8,113 nucleotides of DNA from Candidatus Thorarchaeota archaeon (GTDB lineage: Archaea > Asgardarchaeota > Thorarchaeia > Thorarchaeales > Thorarchaeaceae). Shown piece after piece: positions 1 to 5,085 of this stretch. Numbering within the stretch: the stretch's first letter is position 1; the number at the start of each line of letters is the position of its first letter. The stretch lies in assembly GCA_030642465.1 (NCBI GenBank), contig DAOWNS010000072.1, positions 1 through 8,113 of the forward strand, written 5' to 3'. A program made the position numbers and the translations under genes. The notes under the pieces were generated by a model that made no database searches, was not told the origin of the DNA, and worked only from the letters and a program-made list of their open reading frames with translations.

Positions 1-1
1 G

Positions 2-148
2 TCCTGTCAGGAGGCAAGGTGTTCCATTTGTGTAGAGTATCTTGCATCAAGGGCGTGTGACAAGTGTGGCCGACTGGTCTGCGAGGACCACGGAGTAAAA
101 GTGAACGAAGTCACCGTCTGTGAGTTATGCAGGGTGAATGAAACATGA
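2..148 (+). CDS. Small cysteine-rich zinc-binding protein, C-terminal part (5' end outside window)
   Basis: Reading frame 2 is open from the window edge to a TGA at 146-148, giving 48 residues; the true start lies upstream. Seen: a dense set of metal ligands, CxxC at visible residues 7-10, CDKC at 19-22, CxxH at 27-30 (CEDH) and CELC at 40-43, plus a lone Cys2. The spacing C-x2-C...C-x2-C-x4-C-x2-H...C-x2-C resembles B-box or treble-clef zinc fingers, enough for two zinc ions. The last four bases (ATGA) overlap the tiaS start, so the two genes are probably co-transcribed and translationally coupled. I do not recognise a named family. Inference: a zinc-binding adaptor or nucleic-acid/protein-binding module. 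A specific function, including a link to tRNA modification, is not shown by the sequence. Confidence 0.7.
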   Translation, partial: SCQEARCSICVEYLASRACDKCGRLVCEDHGVKVNEVTVCELCRVNET

Positions 149-1479
149 CAATGACTGCAGTTCACCTCGGAATGGACGATATCGACAGCCCGAGAGGAGG
201 CTGCACGACGCACTTTGCTAGTCTCTTAGTTGAGGTTTTGACTGAGTTGGGAGCCAGATGGCTGGATTATCCGAATCTCATTAGATTGAACCCAAACATC
301 CCGTACAGGACACGAGGTAACGGGGCGGTTACTCTTAGATTCGAAATTGAATCTTCAGTCATAGACGAGGTCCTACCAAGAGCGAATCTTATGCTCAAAG
401 AGTACCTGAAGGAGGACTACCCAAACACCAACCCAGGAATGGTCATCACGACTGGAGATGTCCCAGCTGATTTGCTCGGATTCGCCCAGCTTGCACTCTG
501 GAGGACTGTGCCCGTTGCATTGGCCCGAAGACTAGTGGACAGATTAGCCCTGTCACATATTATAGTTGGAAATGGGAGGGGGCTCATAGGCGCACTGTCT
601 GCCATAGGGAACCAATTACGCCAAGATCATACCTACGAGTACATCGCGTACCGCTCCGTCGAGTTGACCTCTAGAGCACGAGGGGTTGATGTGGACTCTG
701 TGTTCAAGATGAATCAGAAATTTGGAAACCGCCTGTTTTCCAATGTCGACATCGCTACGCAGAAGATTCTGATTGAACCTCATGGTCCGGACCCAGTTAT
801 TTTTGGAATCAGAGGAGAAACCCCGCTGGCTGTGAAAAAAGCTGCAGATTTAATTCAGAGTAGCCAAGACAAGGAACGTTGGATGGTGTTCAGGACAAAC
901 CAGGGGACAGGTGAACATCTCCGTCACAGAGTGCGCCTTTCCGATATTAGGCCATATATGGCCGCTGTGGTGGAGGGAGAAGTTACAGCAAAATCAAAGA
1001 TAATCGAGGGCGGCCATGTCATCTTCAGGATAACGGATGGCTTCACTATTGCAGAGTGTGCAGTGTACGAGCCAACAGGTGAGTTCCGAGAGATAGCAAT
1101 GATGCTCACTGAAGGAGACAAGGTAAGTCTAGATGTAGGAGTTCGGCCTGCGTCAAGGATGCACGGTCTGACATTGAATGTCGAGGGGCTTGGAATCCTC
1201 CAACTGACAAACAAACCCATTCTTGCTAATCCGATATGCCCACATTGTCTGAAAAGAATGAAGAGTGCTGGCAAAGAAAAGGGCTTCAAATGCATCAAAT
1301 GCGGCTTCAAGGACCCCCAAGGCAAGAAGATAGAAATTCCAGTTGAAAGACAACTGAAAATTGGCAGATATCTGCCTCCTCCAAGGGCACAGAGACATCT
1401 GACTCGACCTAAGGATAGGATGGATCGAGTAAACAAAGGGATACCGAATAATCTTATCGACGAATGGCACGAGCCCTAG
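145..1479 (+). CDS. tiaS: tRNA(Ile2) 2-agmatinylcytidine synthetase TiaS
   Basis: TiaS uses ATP and agmatine to convert wobble C34 of tRNA-Ile(CAU) to agmatidine, so the tRNA reads AUA and not AUG. It is an archaeal cytosolic enzyme. Seen in the 444 residues: an N-terminal MDDIDSPRGGCTTHF motif (residues 10-24), the family's kinase-like signature; a GNGRGLIGA loop (142-150); an OB-fold-like stretch at about 273-345; a zinc ribbon with CPHC (365-368) and CIKC (383-386); then a basic tail of about 55 residues. This matches the family order of kinase-like domain, ferredoxin-like domain, OB fold and zinc ribbon, and the length is close to known TiaS (about 420). The ATG at 145 is preferred because GGTGA at 133-137 lies 7 bases upstream and ATGA overlaps the preceding stop; an ATG at 151 is the alternative. 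It converges on rps11 with a 48-base gap. Confidence 0.95.
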   Translation: MTMTAVHLGMDDIDSPRGGCTTHFASLLVEVLTELGARWLDYPNLIRLNPNIPYRTRGNGAVTLRFEIESSVIDEVLPRANLMLKEYLKEDYPNTNPGMVITTGDVPADLLGFAQLALWRTVPVALARRLVDRLALSHIIVGNGRGLIGALSAIGNQLRQDHTYEYIAYRSVELTSRARGVDVDSVFKMNQKFGNRLFSNVDIATQKILIEPHGPDPVIFGIRGETPLAVKKAADLIQSSQDKERWMVFRTNQGTGEHLRHRVRLSDIRPYMAAVVEGEVTAKSKIIEGGHVIFRITDGFTIAECAVYEPTGEFREIAMMLTEGDKVSLDVGVRPASRMHGLTLNVEGLGILQLTNKPILANPICPHCLKRMKSAGKEKGFKCIKCGFKDPQGKKIEIPVERQLKIGRYLPPPRAQRHLTRPKDRMDRVNKGIPNNLIDEWHEP

Positions 1480-1527
1480 TACACTGCGGCATTGAAGAGC
1501 GTCGGAACAGCTGATGAACAAGCTGCA

Positions 1528-1929
1528 CTAGACTCTGCGTCCACGACGGCCGCCAGGTTTTCTTGTTCCGTCATGTGGAATGGGTGTGACCTCATCTATG
1601 ATGCCTATCCTCAGACCAGCACGACTTAGAGCACGAATGGCTGCCTGAGCGCCGGGTCCAGGTGTTTTTGGTCCATGACCTCCAGGAGCTCGAACACGTA
1701 TGTGAATACCGTAGACGCCCTTGTCTTTGGCTTCGCGTGCGGCCTGGAAGGCTGCTTGCATTGCTGCGTGTGGTGAGGATTCATTTCTGTCTGCTTTCAC
1801 CATCATGCCACCAGAGGTCCGCGCGATTGTTTCTGCTCCGGTTATATCTGTGAGATGGACAATGGTATCGTTGTATGATGCAAAAATATGTGCGATAGCC
1901 CACTTGTCGCGATTGTCGTCTCTACTCAT
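1528..1929 (-). CDS. rps11: Small-subunit ribosomal protein uS11 (S11)
   Basis: uS11 sits on the 30S platform, binds 16S rRNA near helix 45 and the 690 loop, and contacts mRNA around the exit path. Seen: 133 residues with the diagnostic core KADRNESSPHAAMQAA (45-60), the RVRAPGGHGPKTPGPGAQAA stretch (78-97) and the archaeal/eukaryotic-type tail PIPHDGTRKPGGRRGRR (116-132). Length and ends are normal for archaea. The ATG overlaps the rps4 stop by four bases (ATGA), and a GAGGAGG sits 9 bases upstream inside the end of rps4, so translation is probably coupled. It is the last visible gene of the operon. In many archaea an RNA polymerase subunit D gene follows rps11, but here the opposite-strand tiaS begins 48 bases further on. 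Confidence 0.97.
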   Translation of the reverse strand: MSRDDNRDKWAIAHIFASYNDTIVHLTDITGAETIARTSGGMMVKADRNESSPHAAMQAAFQAAREAKDKGVYGIHIRVRAPGGHGPKTPGPGAQAAIRALSRAGLRIGIIDEVTPIPHDGTRKPGGRRGRRV

Positions 1930-2552
1930 CTTCGGCGGCCTCCTCCTTGCCTGCGTCTGCCATCCCGACGCCCGCCGAAACGATTGTCAGACTCATCCAC
2001 TTCCTCAGGTGGTTGTGATGCTCTAATGGCAGCATCTGAAGCAGCAATCCTGGCAGGATGTGACTCGCTGTTCAGTGCAGATTTCGGTGTGAACATCAAA
2101 CGCTCTTCTTCATTCACTGTTATTATCCTACGTGGAGTAGTTACTCTTGCTCCATCCAGTGCAACGTGTCCATGTGTCACAAGTTGACGCGCGTGATGCA
2201 CGGAGCATGCAAGACCCTTTCTGAAGATAATCGTCTGAAGTCTACGGTCAAGAATACTCTCTAAGGTTAAGTCAAGAACATGGTCCAGTGATGGTTCAGT
2301 CGTCAGAACTCCGGTCCGGATTAGCTTGTCAACGAGTTCCTTTTCCTGCAACGCACGCTCATCGATTGACAGAGCAAGTAGATTACGTGCGTGGCGTCTG
2401 TAGCGAGATAGATCAGTTTTATGTTTCCAGAGCTCTCTCTTGTTACGAAGCCCGTAGACGCCCATCAGCTGGAGCTCTTGCTCAAACCTGTCACTGTCAA
2501 AAGGACGTTTCGGAGTCACGTACTTCTTCTTCTGCCGACGTGGATCACCCAT
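1926..2552 (-). CDS. rps4: Small-subunit ribosomal protein uS4 (S4)
   Basis: uS4 is a primary 16S rRNA binder that nucleates assembly of the 5' domain and lines the mRNA entry site. Seen: an N-terminal MGDPRRQKKKY typical of archaeal uS4, then an S4 RNA-binding domain at about residues 103-151 (RRLQTIIFRKGL...HGHVALDG...). The C-terminal extension is longer than usual, with an acidic patch (PPEEVDESD) followed by an Arg/Gly-rich end. Two adjacent ATGs exist, at 2555 and 2552. I chose 2552 (208 residues) because family members begin MGDP and because the GAGGT at 2565-2561 then lies 8 bases away, the same spacing as in rps13. The start overlaps the rps13 stop and the stop overlaps the rps11 start, a tightly coupled trio. 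Confidence 0.96.
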   Translation of the reverse strand: MGDPRRQKKKYVTPKRPFDSDRFEQELQLMGVYGLRNKRELWKHKTDLSRYRRHARNLLALSIDERALQEKELVDKLIRTGVLTTEPSLDHVLDLTLESILDRRLQTIIFRKGLACSVHHARQLVTHGHVALDGARVTTPRRIITVNEEERLMFTPKSALNSESHPARIAASDAAIRASQPPEEVDESDNRFGGRRDGRRRQGGGRRR

Positions 2553-3019
2553 CATTCACTACCTCGGGATGTTACTTTCGCTCTTGATACACCGACGGCC
2601 ATTCCTTTACGTCCGGTAGTCCTAGTGTGTTGTCCTCGAACCTTCAGACCAAGAGAATGTCTGAGACCCCGCCACGATTTGATTCGCCTCAAACGCTCAA
2701 TGTCACTTCGGTGAGCGAAGTCAAGGTCGGAACCGGTGAAATGAAGCATCTTGCCGGTCATTCTATCGTTTGGTCGATTGATATACCAATGAGGCAAACC
2801 TGCCTTCACCGGGTCTGAGATTATCGTTTCAATCTTGGAAATGTCTGCATCATTGATATGACCCAGTCTAGTAGAGGGGTCCATACCTAGAGCGGTGATG
2901 ATGGCTTTCGATAAACGAAGTCCAACTCCACTAACTTTAGTGAGCCCCTGCAGGAGGTTCTCCTGGCCATCTATGTCTTTGCCAGACACTCGTACAATGT
3001 GTCGATATTCTTCAGACAT
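2552..3019 (-). CDS. rps13: Small-subunit ribosomal protein uS13 (S13)
   Basis: uS13 lies in the head of the 30S subunit and contacts the large subunit (bridge B1) and P-site tRNA through its basic C-terminal tail. Seen in 155 residues: the helix-two-turn-helix region KVSGVGLRLSKAI (28-40); the archaeal/eukaryotic-type WYINRPND segment (78-85); and the hallmark RGLRHSLGLKVRGQHTRTTG (117-136). An in-frame ATG at 3034 would add MRLDT, but that ATG lies within the sequence ATGAGGT whose GAGGT forms a ribosome-binding site exactly 8 bases before the ATG at 3019. I therefore take 3019. It is the first gene of the rps13-rps4-rps11 operon, and its TGA overlaps the rps4 start. Confidence 0.96.
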   Translation of the reverse strand: MSEEYRHIVRVSGKDIDGQENLLQGLTKVSGVGLRLSKAIITALGMDPSTRLGHINDADISKIETIISDPVKAGLPHWYINRPNDRMTGKMLHFTGSDLDFAHRSDIERLRRIKSWRGLRHSLGLKVRGQHTRTTGRKGMAVGVSRAKVTSRGSE

Positions 3020-3027
3020 GGTATCTA

Positions 3028-3032
3028 ACCTC
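3028..3032 (-). promoter_or_regulatory. Ribosome-binding site of rps13 (decides the start)
   Basis: On the minus strand GAGGT lies 8 bases before the ATG at 3019. It matches the core of the archaeal Shine-Dalgarno sequence (GGAGGTGA). The longer reading from 3034 would place this site inside the coding sequence and would itself have no comparable site upstream, so 3019 is the better start. Confidence 0.6.
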
Positions 3033-3073
3033 ATTCAGACTGGGGTGAGGCTTGTTCGCCTCTTGAAGACGCC

Positions 3074-3081
3074 TTATAATA
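3074..3081 (-). promoter_or_regulatory. Possible TATA box for the rps13-rps4-rps11 operon
   Basis: The minus strand reads TATTATAA here, about 55 bases before the rps13 start. Archaeal transcription normally begins about 25 bases downstream of the TATA box, which would give a start near 3050 and a leader of about 30 bases holding the ribosome-binding site. No convincing purine-rich BRE is visible next to it. This is the best AT-rich candidate in the spacer, but a short motif of this kind can occur by chance. Confidence 0.3.
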
Positions 3082-3251
3082 GTTGGCATCAAGACTCGGC
3101 ATCACGGGACAATTTGGAGCTGGAAACGACTGCACGCGTTAACAACAAGCTCTCATAGGTTACAAACTGAGGGGGCCTTTTAGGGGATTGTTAAGACTTA
3201 GAAGCAGTGTCATTGCGGTTGAGAGTGCAAGACACGAGTAGGTCTACAGAG

Positions 3252-3641
3252 ATGGAACCGAGAGCCACCCCATCAGTACTAGGATCAATTTCTGAAGTTC
3301 TCAGAAACCGCCTTGAAGAGTCTTTGAATGACTCTAGGAAGCGCAAGAATACTATCATGCTTTCGAGCAACAGTTTAGCAAATCGCATCATAATTGAACG
3401 TTGGGGGATTAGACCTTCACAACGAAAGCAGTACTCCAACCTCTTCTCTGACGTAAGGCGGCATTGCCGCAAGTATTTTCGACATTTGGCGGCTGGTCGC
3501 AGACTGTGTTGGAGCAGCAGCTCTGGTAGCTACACGATGGGAGTCTTCAAATTTGATGAGGTACGTGGAAATCTGATACTTCAATTTGTGATTCCACAGA
3601 AAGGCGAAGAATGGATAGTTCCCACCGCACAAGAGGGATAG
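3252..3641 (+). CDS. Hypothetical protein of about 129 residues, family not recognised
   Basis: An open frame on the plus strand fills the space between the rps13 promoter region and the tRNA gene. The frame runs from a GTG at 3207 (144 residues); I prefer the ATG at 3252 because a weak AGGT lies 8 bases upstream and nothing similar precedes 3207. The first 80 residues look helical and are strongly basic (SRKRK, VRRHCRKYFRHL). The last 35 look like beta strands (YTMGVFKFDEVRGNLILQFVIP). No signal peptide, membrane segment or complete metal-binding set is visible, only two cysteines. I do not recognise a family. The basic character would suit nucleic-acid binding, but that is a guess. Minus-strand frames over the same bases look less protein-like. 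The frame could still be a chance opening. Confidence 0.5.
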   Translation: MEPRATPSVLGSISEVLRNRLEESLNDSRKRKNTIMLSSNSLANRIIIERWGIRPSQRKQYSNLFSDVRRHCRKYFRHLAAGRRLCWSSSSGSYTMGVFKFDEVRGNLILQFVIPQKGEEWIVPTAQEG

Positions 3642-3690
3642 CATGGAGCTTGGGATTAGCTACCGCGCACCATAATTAATGGTTTCATTT

Positions 3691-3702
3691 ACAGAGTCAT
3701 AA
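3691..3702 (+). promoter_or_regulatory. Weak candidate promoter element for the tRNA gene
   Basis: The 105-base spacer between the small gene and the tRNA is AT-rich. The best TATA-like run is around CATAATAAGA here, about 50 bases before the tRNA 5' end. It would imply a start near 3720 and a leader of about 25 bases to be removed by RNase P. A second AT-rich block, CATAATTAATGG, lies at 3671-3682. Neither matches the archaeal TATA consensus well. Confidence 0.22.
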
Positions 3703-3783
3703 TAAGAGAAAAGATGAAAAGCAGAAGACCTCAGGAACTTGAACAAGCCCGGATAGCCAAGCGGCTACGGCGGCAGCCTGGAA

Positions 3784-3815
3784 TCGACGGCTTCATGAAT
3801 GCCTGTCGAACAGGC
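3784..3815 (+). other. tRNA intron 1, canonical position 37/38 (32 bases)
   Basis: This interrupts the anticodon loop after A37 (3783) and before A38 (3816). A bulge-helix-bulge fold is visible. The exon bases CTG (3778-3780) pair with intron CAG (3811-3813), with a possible G-A pair extending this to four. The inner helix is TCGAC (3784-3788) with GTCGA (3805-3809), continued by GGC/GCC (3789-3791 with 3801-3803). The 3' bulge G-C-A (3814-3816) puts the cut after C3815. Known: archaeal splicing endonuclease cuts such bulges and RtcB-type ligase joins the exons. Confidence 0.85.
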
Positions 3816-3847
3816 AGCTGCTCTCCTTTGGGAGGCATGAGTTCGAA

Positions 3848-3876
3848 GTACAGCGCCTTGCGTGCGTACGAACATA
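3848..3876 (+). other. tRNA intron 2, T-loop position 59/60 (29 bases)
   Basis: This splits the T-loop between A59 (3847) and T60 (3877). Exon TTCG (3842-3845) pairs with intron CGAA (3869-3872) as a four-pair central helix. The 5' bulge is A-A-G (3846-3848), cut after the second base. The inner helix is TAC (3849-3851) with GTA (3866-3868), then a bulged A and GCGC (3853-3856) with GTGC (3862-3865), closing a five-base loop. The 3' side has a longer bulge, CATAT (3873-3877), so the motif is relaxed. Because A3847 equals A3876, a cut one base earlier at both ends gives the same mature RNA. Excision restores TTCGAAT closed by a perfect five-pair stem. Confidence 0.82.
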
Positions 3877-3893
3877 TCTCATTCCGGGCGCCA

Positions 3894-3905
3894 TCTTTTC
3901 TTCTT
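3894..3905 (+). terminator. T-rich stretch after the tRNA gene
   Basis: Immediately after the encoded CCA the plus strand reads TCTTTTCTTCTT. Archaeal RNA polymerase terminates at oligo-T tracts without needing a hairpin, so this is a reasonable end for the tRNA transcript. It ends inside the stop codon of the convergent asparaginase gene, so the two transcripts meet here. The tract is interrupted by C, which lowers confidence. Confidence 0.45.
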
Positions 3906-4969
3906 CAAGGAGTTTCATGACTTATATTGTGGATATCCGCACCATCCGAGAAAGTAGCTTCATCAACATAATTGGTGAGCATCATCTCCTTGACTCTATG
4001 GCGATCACGCGTGTGTCCCAACACCCACATTAGCTTCACAACTGCAGCCTCAGAGGTCATATCGTGGGCACTCATTGCCCCCACATCCAATGCGGCCTTT
4101 CCCACCTCATAGAGGGACAGGTCCGCTTGTCCGAAGGCGCATTGTGTACTCATCAAGACTGAACAGCCTGCAGAAACCGCCTGCTTAATTGGCCCTGTAA
4201 GGGCATTCTCTTGAGTTGGGATGTTGCCAGAGCCATAACCTTCGATGACAATCCCGTGATACCCCATGTCGATTATTCGCGAGATAACATTGGGAGAAAT
4301 CCCTGGAAAGACCTTCAAGAGAAACACTCTATCATCAAGTCGAGTGTCGAAGCGAGGTATGAGATTGTGCCGTTTTGTTCTGCCCTCATAGAGCACTATG
4401 TCACGAGCCAGCATCCCCAAGGGCGTTGGATCTGCAGAATCGAAGGCATCTTGATCTCTATCTCTGAGTTTTTTTACCCGAGTCGCTCGATGGATTTCCC
4501 CATTGAAGACTATGCACGTTTCGCCCAAGTCAGCCCAAGCCGCGACTCTTAACGCATCTCTCAGATTTCTAGGTCCATCGCTCCATGGCATTGAGGCAGG
4601 TATTTGTGAACCAGTGAAGACGATAGGCGTTCCGAAGTCCTGAATCATGAAGCTCACAGCTGAGGCCGTGTACACCATCGTGTCCGTTCCATGCAAAACC
4701 ACGAAACCATCTAAGTCTGGTATTTCTTCGTATGCAGACTTAATGCAGCTAGCAACCTCTTGCCAATGGTGAGGTTGTGCATTTGCTGAATCAAGTTGAA
4801 ACAGCTCTCTCTTGATGACCTCTATTTTGCCCATGCCTTCAGGCAGGTGAGACAACAACGTGTCCACGGACAAACCAGGCCTATAGGCTTGAACTTCAGA
4901 GTCATAGATGCTGGCAATTGTGCCGCCCGTTGGAATAATGCAGACTCTGACCGGTTTGCCTTCGGACAT
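3905..4969 (-). CDS. ansA: L-asparaginase, type I (AnsA-like)
   Basis: Hydrolyses L-asparagine to aspartate and ammonia in the cytosol. Seen in 354 residues: the first signature PTGGTIAS (13-20) with the nucleophilic Thr17; Ser61 in the substrate-binding DSAN stretch; the second signature HGTDTM (93-98) with catalytic Thr95 and Asp96; and a lysine-rich RATRVKKL segment (161-168), where family members carry the catalytic lysine. The length fits free asparaginases. The archaeal amidotransferase subunit GatD shares this fold but carries an extra N-terminal domain of several dozen residues before the GGTIAS motif. Here the motif begins at residue 13, so GatD is unlikely. There is no signal peptide. 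It is divergent from the lipid-reductase gene across a 116-base spacer, has no strong ribosome-binding site, and converges on the tRNA-Ser gene. Confidence 0.9.
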   Translation of the reverse strand: MSEGKPVRVCIIPTGGTIASIYDSEVQAYRPGLSVDTLLSHLPEGMGKIEVIKRELFQLDSANAQPHHWQEVASCIKSAYEEIPDLDGFVVLHGTDTMVYTASAVSFMIQDFGTPIVFTGSQIPASMPWSDGPRNLRDALRVAAWADLGETCIVFNGEIHRATRVKKLRDRDQDAFDSADPTPLGMLARDIVLYEGRTKRHNLIPRFDTRLDDRVFLLKVFPGISPNVISRIIDMGYHGIVIEGYGSGNIPTQENALTGPIKQAVSAGCSVLMSTQCAFGQADLSLYEVGKAALDVGAMSAHDMTSEAAVVKLMWVLGHTRDRHRVKEMMLTNYVDEATFSDGADIHNISHETP

Positions 4970-5085
4970 GGTTTAACTCTCAATTATCTGACCTAGGACT
5001 CCATCTTATCCGTGTTGTGGCCAAGTTACTAGTATCTTTTCATCAGAAAGCAAAGTAAAAAGCCACGGAGCATACGGAAATCCTA

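Larger units (their letters stand above)
3747..3893 (+). tRNA. tRNA-Ser (anticodon GGA) with two introns and encoded CCA
   Basis: The acceptor strands GCCCGGA (3747-3753) and TCCGGGC (3883-3889) pair over all 7 bases and are followed by discriminator G (3890) and CCA (3891-3893). The D-arm is GCC (3756-3758) with GGC (3769-3771), and G18-G19 are at 3763-3764. The anticodon stem is GCAGC (3773-3777) with GCTGC (3817-3821). The loop reads C-T-GGA-A, so the anticodon is GGA (3780-3782), decoding UCC/UCU. The long variable arm (CTCC 3823-3826 with GGAG 3831-3834) and G73 are class II serine features, and G15 (3761) with C48 (3836) can form the Levitt pair. The T-stem is ATGAG (3837-3841) with CTCAT (3878-3882). 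Removing 3784-3815 and 3848-3876 leaves an 86-base tRNA with a normal 7-base anticodon loop and the T-loop TTCGAAT. A convergent asparaginase gene ends 11 bases downstream. Confidence 0.93.

Noticed and set aside
924..1521. Long minus-strand open frames opposite tiaS
   Set aside because: tiaS is unmistakable from its motifs along its whole length, so these are shadow frames.
1508..1525. Inverted repeat CAGCT...AGCTG in the tiaS/rps11 gap as a terminator
   Set aside because: The stem is only five pairs with an eight-base loop and no following T tract on either strand. It may be chance.
1511..1530. CTGATGA-like string in the same gap as a C box of a C/D guide RNA
   Set aside because: No well-placed D box, C'/D' pair or flanking stem is visible, and the gap is only 48 bases.
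3191..3644. Two minus-strand open frames opposite the small hypothetical gene
   Set aside because: They have no ribosome-binding sites and less protein-like composition, and the plus-strand frame spans the interval continuously.
3837..3856. The string ATGAGTTCGAAGTACAG as an intact T-arm of a tRNA ending near 3870
   Set aside because: The stem would need ATGAG to pair with TACAG, which it does not. The true partner CTCAT lies at 3878-3882, next to the acceptor strand, which led to the T-loop intron.
3714..3920. A 68-residue plus-strand open frame across the tRNA gene
   Set aside because: It covers the whole structured tRNA with its two introns, and its protein has no recognisable features. 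It is a chance frame.
3905..4969. Asparaginase-fold gene as GatD, the Glu-tRNA(Gln) amidotransferase subunit
   Set aside because: The N-terminal domain that precedes the catalytic motif in GatD is absent, and no gatE lies beside it.
4970..5085. Shared divergent promoter between the asparaginase and the lipid-reductase genes
   Set aside because: The spacer has several A/T-rich runs, but none fits a TATA box with a BRE at a sensible distance from either start, so I annotate none.
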